A DNA stretch of 22,578 nucleotides from Planctomycetota bacterium (lineage in GTDB: Bacteria > Planctomycetota > Planctomycetia > Pirellulales > Pirellulaceae), in assembly GCA_029259935.1 (NCBI GenBank), contig JAJDEH010000095.1, forward strand, positions 1 through 22,578, read 5' to 3'. The position numbers and the translations under genes were made by a program. Below the pieces are notes generated by a model that made no database searches, had not been told where the DNA came from, and saw nothing but the letters and a program-made list of their open reading frames with translations. How positions within the stretch are numbered: the stretch's first letter is position 1; each line of letters starts with the position of its first letter. Shown here one piece after another: positions 7,845 to 16,807 of the stretch.

Positions 7845-8573
7845 ATGTCAACGCTTGTGATGACGGTAGGGCTGCTAATTGTGACGGCACCACCTACCGA
7901 TAAGCAGACCGTTCAAGCCGCAACGCCTCTCCGAGAGAGTGCGAACATCGACTATTCGCATTCTCAAAGTCAGCAGGCCGGATTTGAGCCCATGGGAAGC
8001 GTTCAGTCGTTCGAATACGCGCACGGCGGAAGTTACAATTCCAGAAACGGCGATTGCAGCCGATGCATCTCGTCCCACGGTCATATGTCGCCCTGCCTGG
8101 GCCACTGCCACGGCGGATACGGGATCCATGGACACGAGTTTACGTTCCTAAATGAGTGGATCCATAGCCCTTGCAATATGCCTCAACATTACCGCTATCA
8201 TCCCGCGGCCCATGGCTATTTCTACTTCCGGCCCTATCACTTTGCTCACGTGCCAACGCAGCAAGAGATTGCCGCGACCCAATTCGGAATCGATAAACGC
8301 ATACCGTATTCGAACAAGATCCTCGAACAGGCCTACCGAGATTTGACGGAAGAACGCGCCAGTCGGTTGCCGCTGGAAGAGGTTCCCAACCCACTTCACA
8401 CCGACGAATCGCCGTCCGACCCACCGCGTCCACTGGACGACTCGGCGCCGCCCAAGCCCGAATCGAGTGACGACGAGGGTGCGTCCATTGAAATCAAGCC
8501 CGTCATCAGGCCGGTCTCCCTTGGCAACGCGGTTCGCTTCGCGCCGCCGATCCCCAGCAGCCGGTCGAAATAG
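7845..8573 (+). CDS. Exported Tyr/His/Cys-rich protein, unknown function
   Basis: 242 residues from an ATG at 7845; an in-frame stop lies upstream and no other start intervenes. The N-terminus is hydrophobic (LVMTVGLLIVTA) but lacks the usual basic residues, so it is a poor yet possible signal peptide ending near QAATP. Residues about 55-140 are unusually rich in Cys, His, Gly and Tyr: CSRC, HMSPCLGHCHGG and MPQHYRYHPAAHGYFYFRPY are visible. Such Cys/His density could bind metal or form disulfides after export. The last 90 residues are acidic and Pro/Ser-rich. I recall YFYFRPYH-type motifs in many small planctomycete proteins with no known role. A real gene by codon pattern and ribosome site; function unknown. 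Confidence 0.78.
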   Translation: MSTLVMTVGLLIVTAPPTDKQTVQAATPLRESANIDYSHSQSQQAGFEPMGSVQSFEYAHGGSYNSRNGDCSRCISSHGHMSPCLGHCHGGYGIHGHEFTFLNEWIHSPCNMPQHYRYHPAAHGYFYFRPYHFAHVPTQQEIAATQFGIDKRIPYSNKILEQAYRDLTEERASRLPLEEVPNPLHTDESPSDPPRPLDDSAPPKPESSDDEGASIEIKPVIRPVSLGNAVRFAPPIPSSRSK

Positions 8574-8927
8574 ACAACGGCGAAAATTTCGCAACCGAAT
8601 CCTTCAAGATTCCCAGCCAGCACTCTTCAGCGAAGCGCTGACTCGGTTCTTTGCCAGGCGGGTGTTCATGGTGCGCTACCAGGGTCCTTTGCTCGCCGGC
8701 GCTAGATAACGCTCCTCGTCCAAATCGCCCATCTAGATTTCGTCCGGGCAATCGCCACAGTGCAGGTTCAACCGCCGGGGCGGAACGAAAACGATTTTCT
8801 CCAAACTGGCCTGGACGAGGCCAAGTCGTTCTGCGACTCTGCCCGGCGCTAGTCTTTGGCCAATTCAGGACCTCTACACCCAGGAATCATTGATGCGACA
8901 CGCCCCTCTAGCGGCGTGCAGCTACTG
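8574..8927. other. Intergenic stretch without recognised gene
   Basis: Between the stop at 8573 and the ribosome binding site at 8928 I see no credible gene on either strand. A short hairpin CAGCG-AAG-CGCTG lies at about 8628-8640 without a T run after it; it is a weak candidate for a transcript end. The rest shows no clear structure. Confidence 0.4.
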
Positions 8928-8933
8928 AAGGAG
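8928..8933 (+). promoter_or_regulatory. Strong ribosome binding site AAGGAG for a GTG start
   Basis: AAGGAG is separated by seven bases from the GTG at 8941. Strong sites are rare in this window, and this one fixes the start at a GTG codon that also begins a good signal peptide. Confidence 0.75.
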
Positions 8934-8940
8934 TCGGAAC

Positions 8941-9489
8941 GTGAAAATCTCGCGATTGATTTGTTTTTCCGTCGTGGCCAGCTTTTTTGTGCTGGGAAAC
9001 TTCTCCGAGGCACGAGCGCAATTGAAGTTCCCCAACCCTTTCAACAAGAAACCGGAAGCCAATCGTTATACGCTTGAGGAAGATCCACCCGCCGGAAATG
9101 GGCCGGTCGCGAAAGGGCCAGGCGTCTCGTTGCCCAAGCTTCCGAAGATCAACTTTGGGGGTAAACCGCAACAGGCAAGCAAGCCTTCCAGGATGGCCAA
9201 GTTCAATCAAGGTACCAAAAACTTCTTTACGGGTGTCAAGCGATTTCTCACGCCGTGGAACAAAGACAACCAAGGTCGAAATGGACGAAGCGGCAGGGCC
9301 AGCAACGTCACGGGCACGCAGCGCGTCTATGACGGCAGTCCCTCGGCCCGCACCGCCGCCCGTCAACAACGTGGCGACAAGCCGCGTTTCAAGTTCCCCT
9401 CGCTATTTGGGAAGAAGGACGAGGGCCCCCAGAAGCCACCCAGCGACCTTACGCAGTTTCTCAAACAAGAACGCCCCTCGATCGAGTAA
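8941..9489 (+). CDS. Small basic exported protein, unknown function
   Basis: 182 residues from the GTG at 8941, chosen because of the AAGGAG seven bases upstream. The N-terminus is a clear signal peptide: MKISR, a hydrophobic core (LICFSVVASFFVLG) and a likely cut after SEARA. The mature protein is strongly basic and rich in Lys, Pro, Gly, Asn and Phe, with the repeated theme F(P/K)xPFNKK, KLPKINFGG, FKFPSLFGKK. It has no cysteine and no recognised domain, and is probably largely disordered. A basic low-complexity exported protein could bind envelope polymers or nucleic acid, but nothing here shows that. It sits alone, 149 bp before selB. The gene is well supported; the function is not known. 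Confidence 0.78.
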   Translation: MKISRLICFSVVASFFVLGNFSEARAQLKFPNPFNKKPEANRYTLEEDPPAGNGPVAKGPGVSLPKLPKINFGGKPQQASKPSRMAKFNQGTKNFFTGVKRFLTPWNKDNQGRNGRSGRASNVTGTQRVYDGSPSARTAARQQRGDKPRFKFPSLFGKKDEGPQKPPSDLTQFLKQERPSIE

Positions 9490-9638
9490 CGCCATGGCGA
9501 GTGGCCCCTGCATTCTCCAGAAGCCCTGCTTTATTCGATCAGTCGGGCCATTCCCATTGAGTTCTCAATCTGCCCCTCACGGATGGTGGATCGCCCCGTC
9601 GTAGCGTTCGACAGGCTTGCGCGCTAAAATAGCCGTCC

Positions 9639-11573
9639 ATGAAGACGGACTTGATTTTGGGCACCGCGGGTCACATCGATCACGGCAAAACATCGCTCAT
9701 TCGCGTGTTGACCGGCGTCGATACCGACCGCCTGCCCGAAGAAAAAAAACGCGGCATCACGATTGAACTAGGCTTTGCCGAACTGGTCCTCGGCGACAAC
9801 CGCTTGGGAATCGTGGACGTGCCGGGACATGAGCGATTCGTACGCAATATGCTGGCGGGTGCCACCGGCATGGATCTGGCGATGCTGGTCATTGCGGCCG
9901 ACGATTCCATCAAGCCGCAAACACGTGAACATCTGGAGATTCTTCGCCTGCTGGATTTGCAAGCGGGCGTCATCGCTTTGACGAAGTGTGATCTTGTCGA
10001 GCCTGATTGGCTCGAACTGGTGGAAGAAGAAGTCCGAGAATTGGTAGCCGGCACGTTCTTGGCGGAAGCCGCCGTGATTCGCACCAGTTCGCACACCGGA
10101 CTAGGCCTGGATGAATTGAAATCGCAGCTCGAGCAAGTTGCCCAGGGCGTTGCCGAATCCGCCAGGATGAATCGGATTCACGCCCCCTTCCGCATGGCCA
10201 TCGATCGCGCCTTTACAATCGCCGGCCATGGGACGGTCGTCACGGGCAGTGTCGCCAGCGGCCGCTTGAGCGTGGGGGATGAAGTGCGAATTCAGCCGGG
10301 CGACATTCAGGTTCGAATTCGGAGCATCCAAAACCACGACCGATCCGCCGAAGAAGTTCATCGCGGCCAACGTGCGGCGATCAACGTGGCGGGCGTTCAT
10401 CACGACAGCATCCGCCGAGGCCAAGAGTTGGGGTCCGATGGGCATCTAGTTCCCAGCCGATTGTTGACCGCGCGGATTTCGCAGTTGGAATCCGCCGCCA
10501 AGCCTCTGAAGAATCGGGCCCGCGTCCGCGTTCATGTTGGTACCGCCGAAGTATTGGCCAGCGTCCGCCTGCTGGAACGAGATCGGCTTGAACGGGGCGA
10601 GTCCGCGCCGGTACAACTCTTCCTCAACGAGCCCGTCGTGGCCACATGGAACCAGCCGCTGGTCATTCGTAGCGAGTCACCCGTACTCACGATCGGTGGC
10701 GGCGTGGTGCTGGATCCCTGCGCCGAGCGAATTCGCAATGCCGATGACACCGTGCTGCGCATGATTTCCGACCTGCAGTCGGACGACGAGGTCACCCGCG
10801 CTTCCGCCGCCTTGTTCTTTGCCGGTTTGCGCAATTGGAAGCCTGCGGATCTGGCCAGAACCGCCGGCGTCGATTCAACCGAACCGATTCGCAATCAGCT
10901 CGTCGAGCAGGGCGATCTGCTGGAGATCCGGATTTCTCCCACACGCACGACGCGGCTGCATCGCGAGGTACTCGAACAATTGTGCGACCGCATTGAATCG
11001 GCGCTTCTCGCGCTGCACAAGAAGAACCCGCTCAAGTCCCGTTTGCCCCGTGCGCCGTTCTTGGCCGGATTTTCCTACTTGGGTGACGCTCCCTTGCTAA
11101 ACGCGGTTCTCGAGCAGTTGCGGAAGTCGGGACGTATCAAGCTTGCTGGAGAAACTGTCGCGTTGGTCGGCCAGGGGCCCAAGCTATCGAAAAACGAAGA
11201 GAACCTGCTGACGCAGCTCGTCGAGCGATTTCGTCTGGCTGGACTAAAACCGCCCACCGTCAAAGAATGTCAAAAGGAAGCCACCAAGAATCGCGATTCG
11301 GTTCCGCAACTGATCTCTTTGGCGGCCGCAAATGGCGATCTGGTCGAAATCAGTCCCGATCTTTTCCTGCACTCGGAAGTTGACCAGCAATTGCGGGCAA
11401 CGATGATAGAAAAAATGGCCGGCCAAAACGGTCACACACTCAGCGAGATCCGCGAAATCTTGGACACGACGCGAAAGTACGCCATACCGCTGTGTGAGTA
11501 CTACGACCAAGTCGGGTTTACCAAAAGACAAGGCGACTTGCGAGTGCTGGCCGAGTCCGAACCGACTGAATAA
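9639..11573 (+). CDS. selB: Selenocysteine-specific elongation factor SelB
   Basis: Carries Sec-tRNA to ribosomes paused at UGA codons by binding a SECIS hairpin in the message, using GTP. 644 residues, normal for SelB. The GTPase motifs are complete: GHIDHGKTS (11-19), the RGIT of switch I (38-41), DVPGHE (60-65) and TKCD (115-118). Domains II and III follow to about 370. The C-terminal half then shows the winged-helix-rich region that reads SECIS RNA, including a final segment with [25 protein letters not shown], typical of the last SelB winged helix. ATG at 9639; there is no Shine-Dalgarno sequence. selA starts 22 bp after the stop, so the two are surely co-transcribed. EF-Tu is excluded by the length and the long C-terminal region. 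Confidence 0.97.
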   Translation: MKTDLILGTAGHIDHGKTSLIRVLTGVDTDRLPEEKKRGITIELGFAELVLGDNRLGIVDVPGHERFVRNMLAGATGMDLAMLVIAADDSIKPQTREHLEILRLLDLQAGVIALTKCDLVEPDWLELVEEEVRELVAGTFLAEAAVIRTSSHTGLGLDELKSQLEQVAQGVAESARMNRIHAPFRMAIDRAFTIAGHGTVVTGSVASGRLSVGDEVRIQPGDIQVRIRSIQNHDRSAEEVHRGQRAAINVAGVHHDSIRRGQELGSDGHLVPSRLLTARISQLESAAKPLKNRARVRVHVGTAEVLASVRLLERDRLERGESAPVQLFLNEPVVATWNQPLVIRSESPVLTIGGGVVLDPCAERIRNADDTVLRMISDLQSDDEVTRASAALFFAGLRNWKPADLARTAGVDSTEPIRNQLVEQGDLLEIRISPTRTTRLHREVLEQLCDRIESALLALHKKNPLKSRLPRAPFLAGFSYLGDAPLLNAVLEQLRKSGRIKLAGETVALVGQGPKLSKNEENLLTQLVERFRLAGLKPPTVKECQKEATKNRDSVPQLISLAAANGDLVEISPDLFLHSEVDQQLRATMIEKMAGQNGHTLSEIREILDTTRKYAIPLCEYYDQVGFTKRQGDLRVLAESEPTE

Positions 11574-11595
11574 CCACCAACCACATCGTATTTCC

Positions 11596-13029
11596 ATGCA
11601 AAACCCACTGCGAAACTTGCCGTCCGTCAACGAGCTTCTCGAAAGTCCGCCGCTGAAGAGTCTGGTGGATCGGGTGAGCCACAACGTCGTGGTATCGGGC
11701 GTGCGTACTTTTTTGGACGATTTTCGCAACGATGTGCGTGACGGATCCATCGAAATCAAAGTTCCTTCGCCCTCGGAACTGGCGTCGCGTATCGCCGACT
11801 GGATCTCCAAAGACGAACAGCCCAGCTTGCGCCCGGTCATCAACGCTACTGGAATACTGCTGCACACCGGCTTGGGACGCGCCCCGATCGCGGATGAAGC
11901 GGTGCGTGAAATGTCGCAAATCGCGGGGCACTATGCCAGCGTGGAAATCGACTTGCCGTCGGGCGAGCGGTCGCAACGCGTGTTTGCGGTCGAGAAATTG
12001 CTGTGCGAACTGACCGGTGCCGAGGCGGCCGTCGTCGTCAACAACAACGCCGCCGCGACGCTGTTGACACTAACCGCGATAGCATACGAGCGCGAAGTTG
12101 TCGTTTCTCGCGGGCAGTTGATTGAGATCGGCGGCAGCTTTAGGTTGCCCGATGTCATGACCTCCAGCGGAGCGCGACTGCACGAGGTCGGCACGACCAA
12201 CAAGACACGCATTGGCGACTATGCCGCCGCGATCAATGAAAACACCGCGGCGCTGATGAACGTCCACACCAGCAACTACGTCATCGTCGGGTTTACGGAA
12301 CAAGCCACGACCAAGGAAATGGTCGAACTTGGCCATCAGCACAATCTGGTCGTCATCGATGACATTGGCTCGGGAGCCTTGATCGACTTCGGAAAGTATG
12401 GCGTTAGCGACGAGCCCATGGCCAGCGAGAGCATCAAGGCCGGAGCGGACCTCGTTTTGTTCAGCGGCGACAAACTGCTGGGCGGGCCGCAATGTGGAAT
12501 CATTGTCGGCCGTCGAGCGGCGGTGCAACGAATTGCCAAACATCCCATGATGCGGGCCATGCGCGTCGACAAGGTGACGCTGTCCGCTTTGGCTGCCACG
12601 TTGCGACTGTACCGCGATCTGGAGCAGGCCGAGCAAAGCATTCCACTACTTTCGCTGCTCAGCACTCCGCTCGAAAACTTGGAAAATCGCGCCCGGCGCA
12701 TCGCGCCGCAGATAGCGGCGGCTAGCGCGGTGGCATCGGCGGAGGCGATGGAAGATCGAGCCATGTTGGGTGGCGGTTCGATGCCGACGCGCGAAATTCC
12801 CACTTGGTGCGTCGCCATCACGCCTGAGAGTGCCAGCGTCGACCAATTTGCTAGGTCGCTAAGAATCGCGTCTCCCTCGGTGTTCGGCCGCGTTCAGCAA
12901 GATCGGTTGCTCGTCGATCTGCGAACGGTACTCCCCAAGCAAGACGGCGAGATCGTGGAAGTCGTCAGTTCGTTGGGCGGCCGGTCTGCTGACCCCCTGG
13001 CCGACGATGAATTGCCCGAAGCCGAATAA
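11596..13029 (+). CDS. selA: L-seryl-tRNA(Sec) selenium transferase SelA
   Basis: A PLP enzyme that converts Ser-tRNA(Sec) to Sec-tRNA(Sec) using selenophosphate; in bacteria it forms a large ring-shaped complex. 477 residues from the ATG at 11596, close to the family norm. An earlier in-frame start at 11494 would overlap selB and is not needed. The N-terminal tRNA-binding region begins LRNLPSVNELLESPP. The core shows INATGILLHTGLGRAPI (82-98), VVVNNNAAATLLTL (146-159) and GSFRLPDVMTSSGARLHEVGTTNKT (180-204). VVIDDIGSGALID lies at 252-264. The PLP lysine is K293 in FSGDKLLGGPQCG. A short acidic tail ends the protein. It lies 22 bp after selB; this selB-selA order is the reverse of the selA-selB order of E. 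coli. Confidence 0.96.
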   Translation: MQNPLRNLPSVNELLESPPLKSLVDRVSHNVVVSGVRTFLDDFRNDVRDGSIEIKVPSPSELASRIADWISKDEQPSLRPVINATGILLHTGLGRAPIADEAVREMSQIAGHYASVEIDLPSGERSQRVFAVEKLLCELTGAEAAVVVNNNAAATLLTLTAIAYEREVVVSRGQLIEIGGSFRLPDVMTSSGARLHEVGTTNKTRIGDYAAAINENTAALMNVHTSNYVIVGFTEQATTKEMVELGHQHNLVVIDDIGSGALIDFGKYGVSDEPMASESIKAGADLVLFSGDKLLGGPQCGIIVGRRAAVQRIAKHPMMRAMRVDKVTLSALAATLRLYRDLEQAEQSIPLLSLLSTPLENLENRARRIAPQIAAASAVASAEAMEDRAMLGGGSMPTREIPTWCVAITPESASVDQFARSLRIASPSVFGRVQQDRLLVDLRTVLPKQDGEIVEVVSSLGGRSADPLADDELPEAE

Positions 13030-13119
13030 TCCTCCCGCGAAATCCACCCATTCGGGGTGTTCCTGTCTTAGCTGTCACGAATGAGAATAATAGCTTACGG
13101 GTTTTGCGCAGTTTTCGTC

Positions 13120-13123
13120 GGAG
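13120..13123 (+). promoter_or_regulatory. Ribosome binding site GGAG pointing to a TTG start
   Basis: GGAG is followed by seven bases and then TTG at 13131, the ideal distance. The other in-frame TTG, at 13104, has no such site, which decides the start of the following gene. Confidence 0.55.
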
Positions 13124-13130
13124 CAATGAG

Positions 13131-13970
13131 TTGCGATATTCTTCCCTTTGCATAATTAGCGTATTTTTTCACTTCTGTGTATTTGGCGTAAACGCTCTTT
13201 TCGCCCAGCAGTGCCTTGTACCGCCGAGTCACCATCCTTGGGGGCGATTTCACGTTGGGTCGTGGAAAAAAGTCCGCGTTGTCACCGAAGATCTGGATGA
13301 AGCGGGGAAGATTATCGGTACCACGAAAACCGAAACCACAACCAAGCTCGTCCATCTTGACAAGACGTCCTACACTCTCTCGATTACCGTAAATGTCGAG
13401 ATCGCCGGAAAGCAACTATCAAAAAAGACACAGAACGTGCGCAAGGGATTCAGCGGCGAAAACGTCGGCGATTCCGTGAAGGTCGAGACCGTGGGCAAGG
13501 CGATCGTTCACTTGGACGGGGTGAGTATACCGAGCGAAGTGCGACGAATCGTGGTCGACAGCGGCGGCGGACAGCGAGTTACGACGATTCACTATTCAAA
13601 AAACGTCGTTCCCTTCGTCTTGCGTCGCGAAACCAAGTCCACCGCGGCCGGCGGAATGAGTACGACGTTCACCAGCCGCGGGAAGGTACTCGCATCCGAG
13701 ATGCCTTTTCCGATCCTGTCCGAATACAAGAGAAGCTCGATTGTTCAGACGGTTCACGGGCGTCCGGGCGGCAAAACGACAACGACCGAAATCTACTCGT
13801 TGGACGTTCCCGGCGGAGTCGTAGCTCACACATCGAACGAAACCAACGAGGCGGGACGCGTCGTGCGAAAGAGCCGGTTGGAGCTAGTGAACTTTCAGGT
13901 AGTCCAAGAGAGTCCGCCTCAAAAGTTTCGTTTACGCGATCGTCTAAGACTCCGGCGCGGCTCGCGGTAA
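13131..13970 (+). CDS. Exported hypothetical protein
   Basis: 279 residues from a TTG at 13131, chosen for its well-placed GGAG and because it opens a clean signal peptide (LRYSS, then the core LCIISVFFHFCVFG, with a likely cut after NALFA). The mature part is beta-rich and repetitive in character: alternating Thr/Val/Lys strands such as TKTETTTKLVHLDKTSYTLS and VETVGKAIVHLDGV. It ends in a basic stretch (KFRLRDRLRLRRGSR). No catalytic motif or known family is recognised; extended beta structure and export suggest an envelope or binding protein. It follows selA by 101 bp, but nothing links it to selenium metabolism. The gene is supported by the codon pattern and signal peptide; function unknown. 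Confidence 0.75.
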   Translation: MRYSSLCIISVFFHFCVFGVNALFAQQCLVPPSHHPWGRFHVGSWKKVRVVTEDLDEAGKIIGTTKTETTTKLVHLDKTSYTLSITVNVEIAGKQLSKKTQNVRKGFSGENVGDSVKVETVGKAIVHLDGVSIPSEVRRIVVDSGGGQRVTTIHYSKNVVPFVLRRETKSTAAGGMSTTFTSRGKVLASEMPFPILSEYKRSSIVQTVHGRPGGKTTTTEIYSLDVPGGVVAHTSNETNEAGRVVRKSRLELVNFQVVQESPPQKFRLRDRLRLRRGSR

Positions 13971-14000
13971 ACCTCTTACCGCTCTACCTTTGAGCCCGGT

Positions 14001-14086
14001 TTGCCCGCCGGGCAAGTTGCCAATTCGCCGCGCCGAAGGCATAATGCCCCATTGCTCTCTTGCCGGGCGTTGCGGCCCTTCCCGGC
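14001..14086. repeat. Cluster of short GC-rich palindromes
   Basis: TTGCCCG-C-CGGGCAA at 14001-14015 is a near-perfect palindrome, and GCCGGG (14062-14067) pairs with CCCGGC (14081-14086). They lie between the hypothetical gene and guaB. They may act as a transcript end or belong to dispersed repeat elements; there is no T run. Confidence 0.4.
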
Positions 14087-14105
14087 CCAAAGTACCGCGC
14101 AAACT

Positions 14106-14151
14106 AACCCGTAGCGTCAGCGAGGCAGCTTCCTCGACGACGCTACGGGTT
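14106..14151. repeat. Palindromic repeat with core TAACCCG..GCGTCAGCGAGG
   Basis: AACCCGTAGCGTC (14106-14118) and GACGCTACGGGTT (14139-14151) form a perfect 13-bp stem. A 2x2 mismatch follows, then an inner stem CGAGG/CCTCG closed by a six-base loop. The same core, with TA replaced by AC, occurs inverted at 21338-21362 in this window, so it is a dispersed family. It sits 29 bp before guaB and may be co-transcribed, end the upstream transcript, or be a REP-like element. Confidence 0.7.
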
Positions 14152-14180
14152 ATTGATTAACTGCATTAGGGCTTCTATCC

Positions 14181-15641
14181 ATGGGTGAAAAAGTGATCAA
14201 ATCAGCTATCACGTTCGACGATGTGATGCTCGAACCGCGCTACAGCGATGTGGTCCCGTCCGAGGTGGATGTTCGAACCCACCTCACCAAACAAATCACG
14301 TTAAATATCCCTCTGCTCAGCTCGCCGATGGACACCGTGACCGAGCACGCCATGGCGATAGCACTCGCCAAAGTGGGCGGCTTGGGCGTGATACACAAGA
14401 ACATGTCGGTCGATGCCCAAACCGACGAAGTCTACAAGGTGAAGCGCAGTGCGAACGGAATCATCGAAGACCCAATAACCTTGCCGCCCACGGCGTCAGT
14501 CTCCAAGGCTAACGAGGTTATGAACTTACACAATGTTTCTGGCGTGCCCATCACTCACGAGAACGGCAAGCTGGCGGGCATTTTGACGCGGCGCGACCTG
14601 CGATTCCTAGAGTCCGGCGACCAGCCGATCAGCGACGTGATGACCAAGGAAAACCTGGTTACGGCTACGGGGACTTTAACGCTTGAGCAGGCTGAGAAAA
14701 TTTTAACGAATAAAAAGGTGGAGAAACTTTTGCTGGTTGACGAATCTTACAGACTGACAGGGCTGATAACGATCAAAGACATCGACATGCTGAAGCGGTT
14801 CCCCAATGCTTGCAAGGACCGCTTGGGCCGGTTGCGGGTCGGTGCGGCTGTCGGTGTGTTTGATTTCGAACGGGCCGAGAGCCTCATTGAAAAGGGCGTC
14901 GACGTGTTGATCGTCGACAGCGCCCACGGCCACTCGAAGAACGTAATTGATTCGGTCAGAGAGATTAAGAAGCGGTGGGAAATTGAGGTCATTGCGGGCA
15001 ATGTTGCCACTAAGGAAGGAGCCGCGGACTTAATACAAGCCGGAGCCGACGCCGTCAAAGTGGGCATCGGTCCTGGTTCGATCTGCACGACACGGATCGT
15101 GTCGGGTGTTGGTGTACCACAAGTCACCGCCATCATGCAGGCTTCCAAGGCGGCAAAACCGAGCGGAATCCCGATCGTCGCGGACGGCGGAATTCGCTTC
15201 TCGGGAGATATTACGAAGGCGATTGCGGCGGGTGCTAATTCGGTCATGATCGGCGGACTGTTCGCCGGTTTGGCGGAAAGTCCCGGCGACACCATTATTT
15301 ATCAAGGACGGACATTTAAGCAGTATCGCGGCATGGGTTCGCTGGGAGCCATGGTCAAGGGCTCTAGCGAACGGTATCGCCAAACCGGCGAGGAATCGTC
15401 CGGAAAACTGGTGCCTGAAGGCGTGGAAGGGCGGGTTCCTTTTAAGGGCGTGCTCAGCGACTTTGCATATCAGTTGGTTGGCGGCTTGCGAGCCGGCATG
15501 GGTTACTGCGGAGCCAAAACCGTTGAGGAGTTACGCCAGCACGCCAGTTTCCTTCAGGTCTCGGCGGCCAGCGTCAGAGAGAGCCATCCACATGACATCG
15601 CCATTACGCAGGAAGCACCGAACTACACCTCGGATAACTGA
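14181..15641 (+). CDS. guaB: Inosine-5'-monophosphate dehydrogenase
   Basis: Oxidises IMP to XMP with NAD+, the first committed step of GMP synthesis; cytoplasmic tetramer. 486 residues, the usual bacterial length. The TIM-barrel start TFDDVMLEP is at 11-19 and [11 protein letters not shown] at 45-55. A CBS pair is inserted at about 95-205 ([28 protein letters not shown], then VEKLLLVDE and [10 protein letters not shown]). The catalytic loop [11 protein letters not shown] (296-306) has Cys302 as nucleophile. [12 protein letters not shown], then [14 protein letters not shown] and the flap around GMGSLGAM complete the site. The C-terminal tail ends in a typical bacterial form (ITQEAPNY), so the gene is intact. 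ATG at 14181, with AGGG nine bases upstream. Its last 50 bp overlap the next gene in another frame. Confidence 0.97.
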   Translation: MGEKVIKSAITFDDVMLEPRYSDVVPSEVDVRTHLTKQITLNIPLLSSPMDTVTEHAMAIALAKVGGLGVIHKNMSVDAQTDEVYKVKRSANGIIEDPITLPPTASVSKANEVMNLHNVSGVPITHENGKLAGILTRRDLRFLESGDQPISDVMTKENLVTATGTLTLEQAEKILTNKKVEKLLLVDESYRLTGLITIKDIDMLKRFPNACKDRLGRLRVGAAVGVFDFERAESLIEKGVDVLIVDSAHGHSKNVIDSVREIKKRWEIEVIAGNVATKEGAADLIQAGADAVKVGIGPGSICTTRIVSGVGVPQVTAIMQASKAAKPSGIPIVADGGIRFSGDITKAIAAGANSVMIGGLFAGLAESPGDTIIYQGRTFKQYRGMGSLGAMVKGSSERYRQTGEESSGKLVPEGVEGRVPFKGVLSDFAYQLVGGLRAGMGYCGAKTVEELRQHASFLQVSAASVRESHPHDIAITQEAPNYTSDN

Positions 15642-16761
15642 CCGGCCGCGGCGCTCTTGCCCGGGGCGTTGTCGCCCGTGGATATCGCGGGCTATCTTGG
15701 TCGCCGTACTCGCCAGCACATCTCCTGCATTGGCACAACAGGCGGCTCCTCGTTCCTTCGCCCCCTCGACCAAAGCGCGGCCTGCCTGGACGCCTCAACG
15801 ATCTCGGACTTCGTCTCTTCCCACGAATCCCACGACAACAAAACAACGAGAACCAAGCCGATCAGTCCCGCTTCGCTGGCGCAATCCGCTCCGCGGAACG
15901 AGCGGCCGTGCGGCGCAACCTGTTCAGCAAACCCGACGATCACGGGGCGATATCTTAACCACGTCGGGCGAGGTGGAAATTGTCGATGAAGCATCGGCAC
16001 CGCAATTGTTCCGCCCCGGTTTGGCGACCGACCCCGATCCATTCGAGGATCCGTTCGGCGACCACAACGCAGCCCGGCAGGGCGAACCGGCCGCGCCCTC
16101 GTCGCCCATGGCGCGAACCGCCGCCAAGACGAGTCGCACGGCCCGCCGTCCAGGCAACGTGTGGGGCGGTGTTTCGGCTTTGCGTCAGGACGAAACTCCG
16201 GGCAATGGCGATCAGGAATCACCCAGCGACGCTTACTACGACGACGACGAAGCCACCGACGATTTCGAGGACTACTGCAACCAGCTTTATCAGCGTTACG
16301 AAGGCGACGACCGCGAATGCAAAATCGCCGGTTGCAAGTTGAATCGCTCGATCCTGGAGATCTCGTTAAACATCGATCCGACATCCGAGGATTTGCCCTA
16401 CGAATGCACCCTTAACGGAAACGGATATCCGTACCGACATTGGGTTCCCATCACTTTCATGTGGAAGGCTTCGGCCCTCTGCCACAAGCCGTTGTATTTT
16501 GAACAGCGACAGTTGGAACGTTACGGGCACTCGGCGGGACCTTTTGCGCAACCGTTCGTCTCCGGCGCACACTTTTTCGCCAACCTTGCCTTCTTACCTT
16601 ACCAGATGGGAATCCACCCACCCAACGAGTGCCAATACGCGTTGGGTTACTACCGGCCGGGAAGTTGTGCTCCTTGGCTGATCGACCCGATTCCATTCAG
16701 CCTGCGGGGAGCCGCGATGCAAGCCGCGGCCGTGGCGGGAGCGGCCTACCTGTTGCCGTAG
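15592..16761 (+). CDS. Exported Cys-containing protein, planctomycete type, overlapping guaB
   Basis: 389 residues from an ATG at 15592, inside the end of guaB; no suitable later start precedes the signal peptide. The n-region is long and very basic ([20 protein letters not shown]), followed by a hydrophobic core ([15 protein letters not shown]) and a likely cut near residue 48. Residues 50-220 are low complexity: basic and Pro/Ser/Thr-rich, then acidic ([14 protein letters not shown]). The C-terminal domain (223-389) is well ordered in appearance, with seven Cys (229, 243, 248, 272, 297, 347, 359) and many aromatics ([20 protein letters not shown]). It ends in a small hydrophobic segment. 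I recall related C-terminal domains only in planctomycete proteins of unknown role. Disulfide bonding in the envelope is a fair guess. Confidence 0.8.
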   Translation: MTSPLRRKHRTTPRITDRPRRSCPGRCRPWISRAILVAVLASTSPALAQQAAPRSFAPSTKARPAWTPQRSRTSSLPTNPTTTKQREPSRSVPLRWRNPLRGTSGRAAQPVQQTRRSRGDILTTSGEVEIVDEASAPQLFRPGLATDPDPFEDPFGDHNAARQGEPAAPSSPMARTAAKTSRTARRPGNVWGGVSALRQDETPGNGDQESPSDAYYDDDEATDDFEDYCNQLYQRYEGDDRECKIAGCKLNRSILEISLNIDPTSEDLPYECTLNGNGYPYRHWVPITFMWKASALCHKPLYFEQRQLERYGHSAGPFAQPFVSGAHFFANLAFLPYQMGIHPPNECQYALGYYRPGSCAPWLIDPIPFSLRGAAMQAAAVAGAAYLLP

Positions 16762-16807
16762 TTCGCCAATTACGATTCATTAAGTTCGGGAGCGATTGGC
16801 TCGACGG

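Noticed and set aside
9625..9630. TAAAAT as a -10 box for selB
   Set aside because: It is eight bases from the start codon and has no -35 box at a proper distance; it would imply a nearly leaderless message.
9680..10096. Minus-strand ORFs antisense to selB
   Set aside because: Ser/Arg-rich products typical of the reverse complement of a real gene; the plus strand encodes intact GTPase motifs.
15692..16384. 230-codon minus-strand ORF over the guaB-downstream gene
   Set aside because: Arg/Cys-rich shadow of the low-complexity region of the plus-strand protein, which has a signal peptide and a conserved-looking C-terminal domain.
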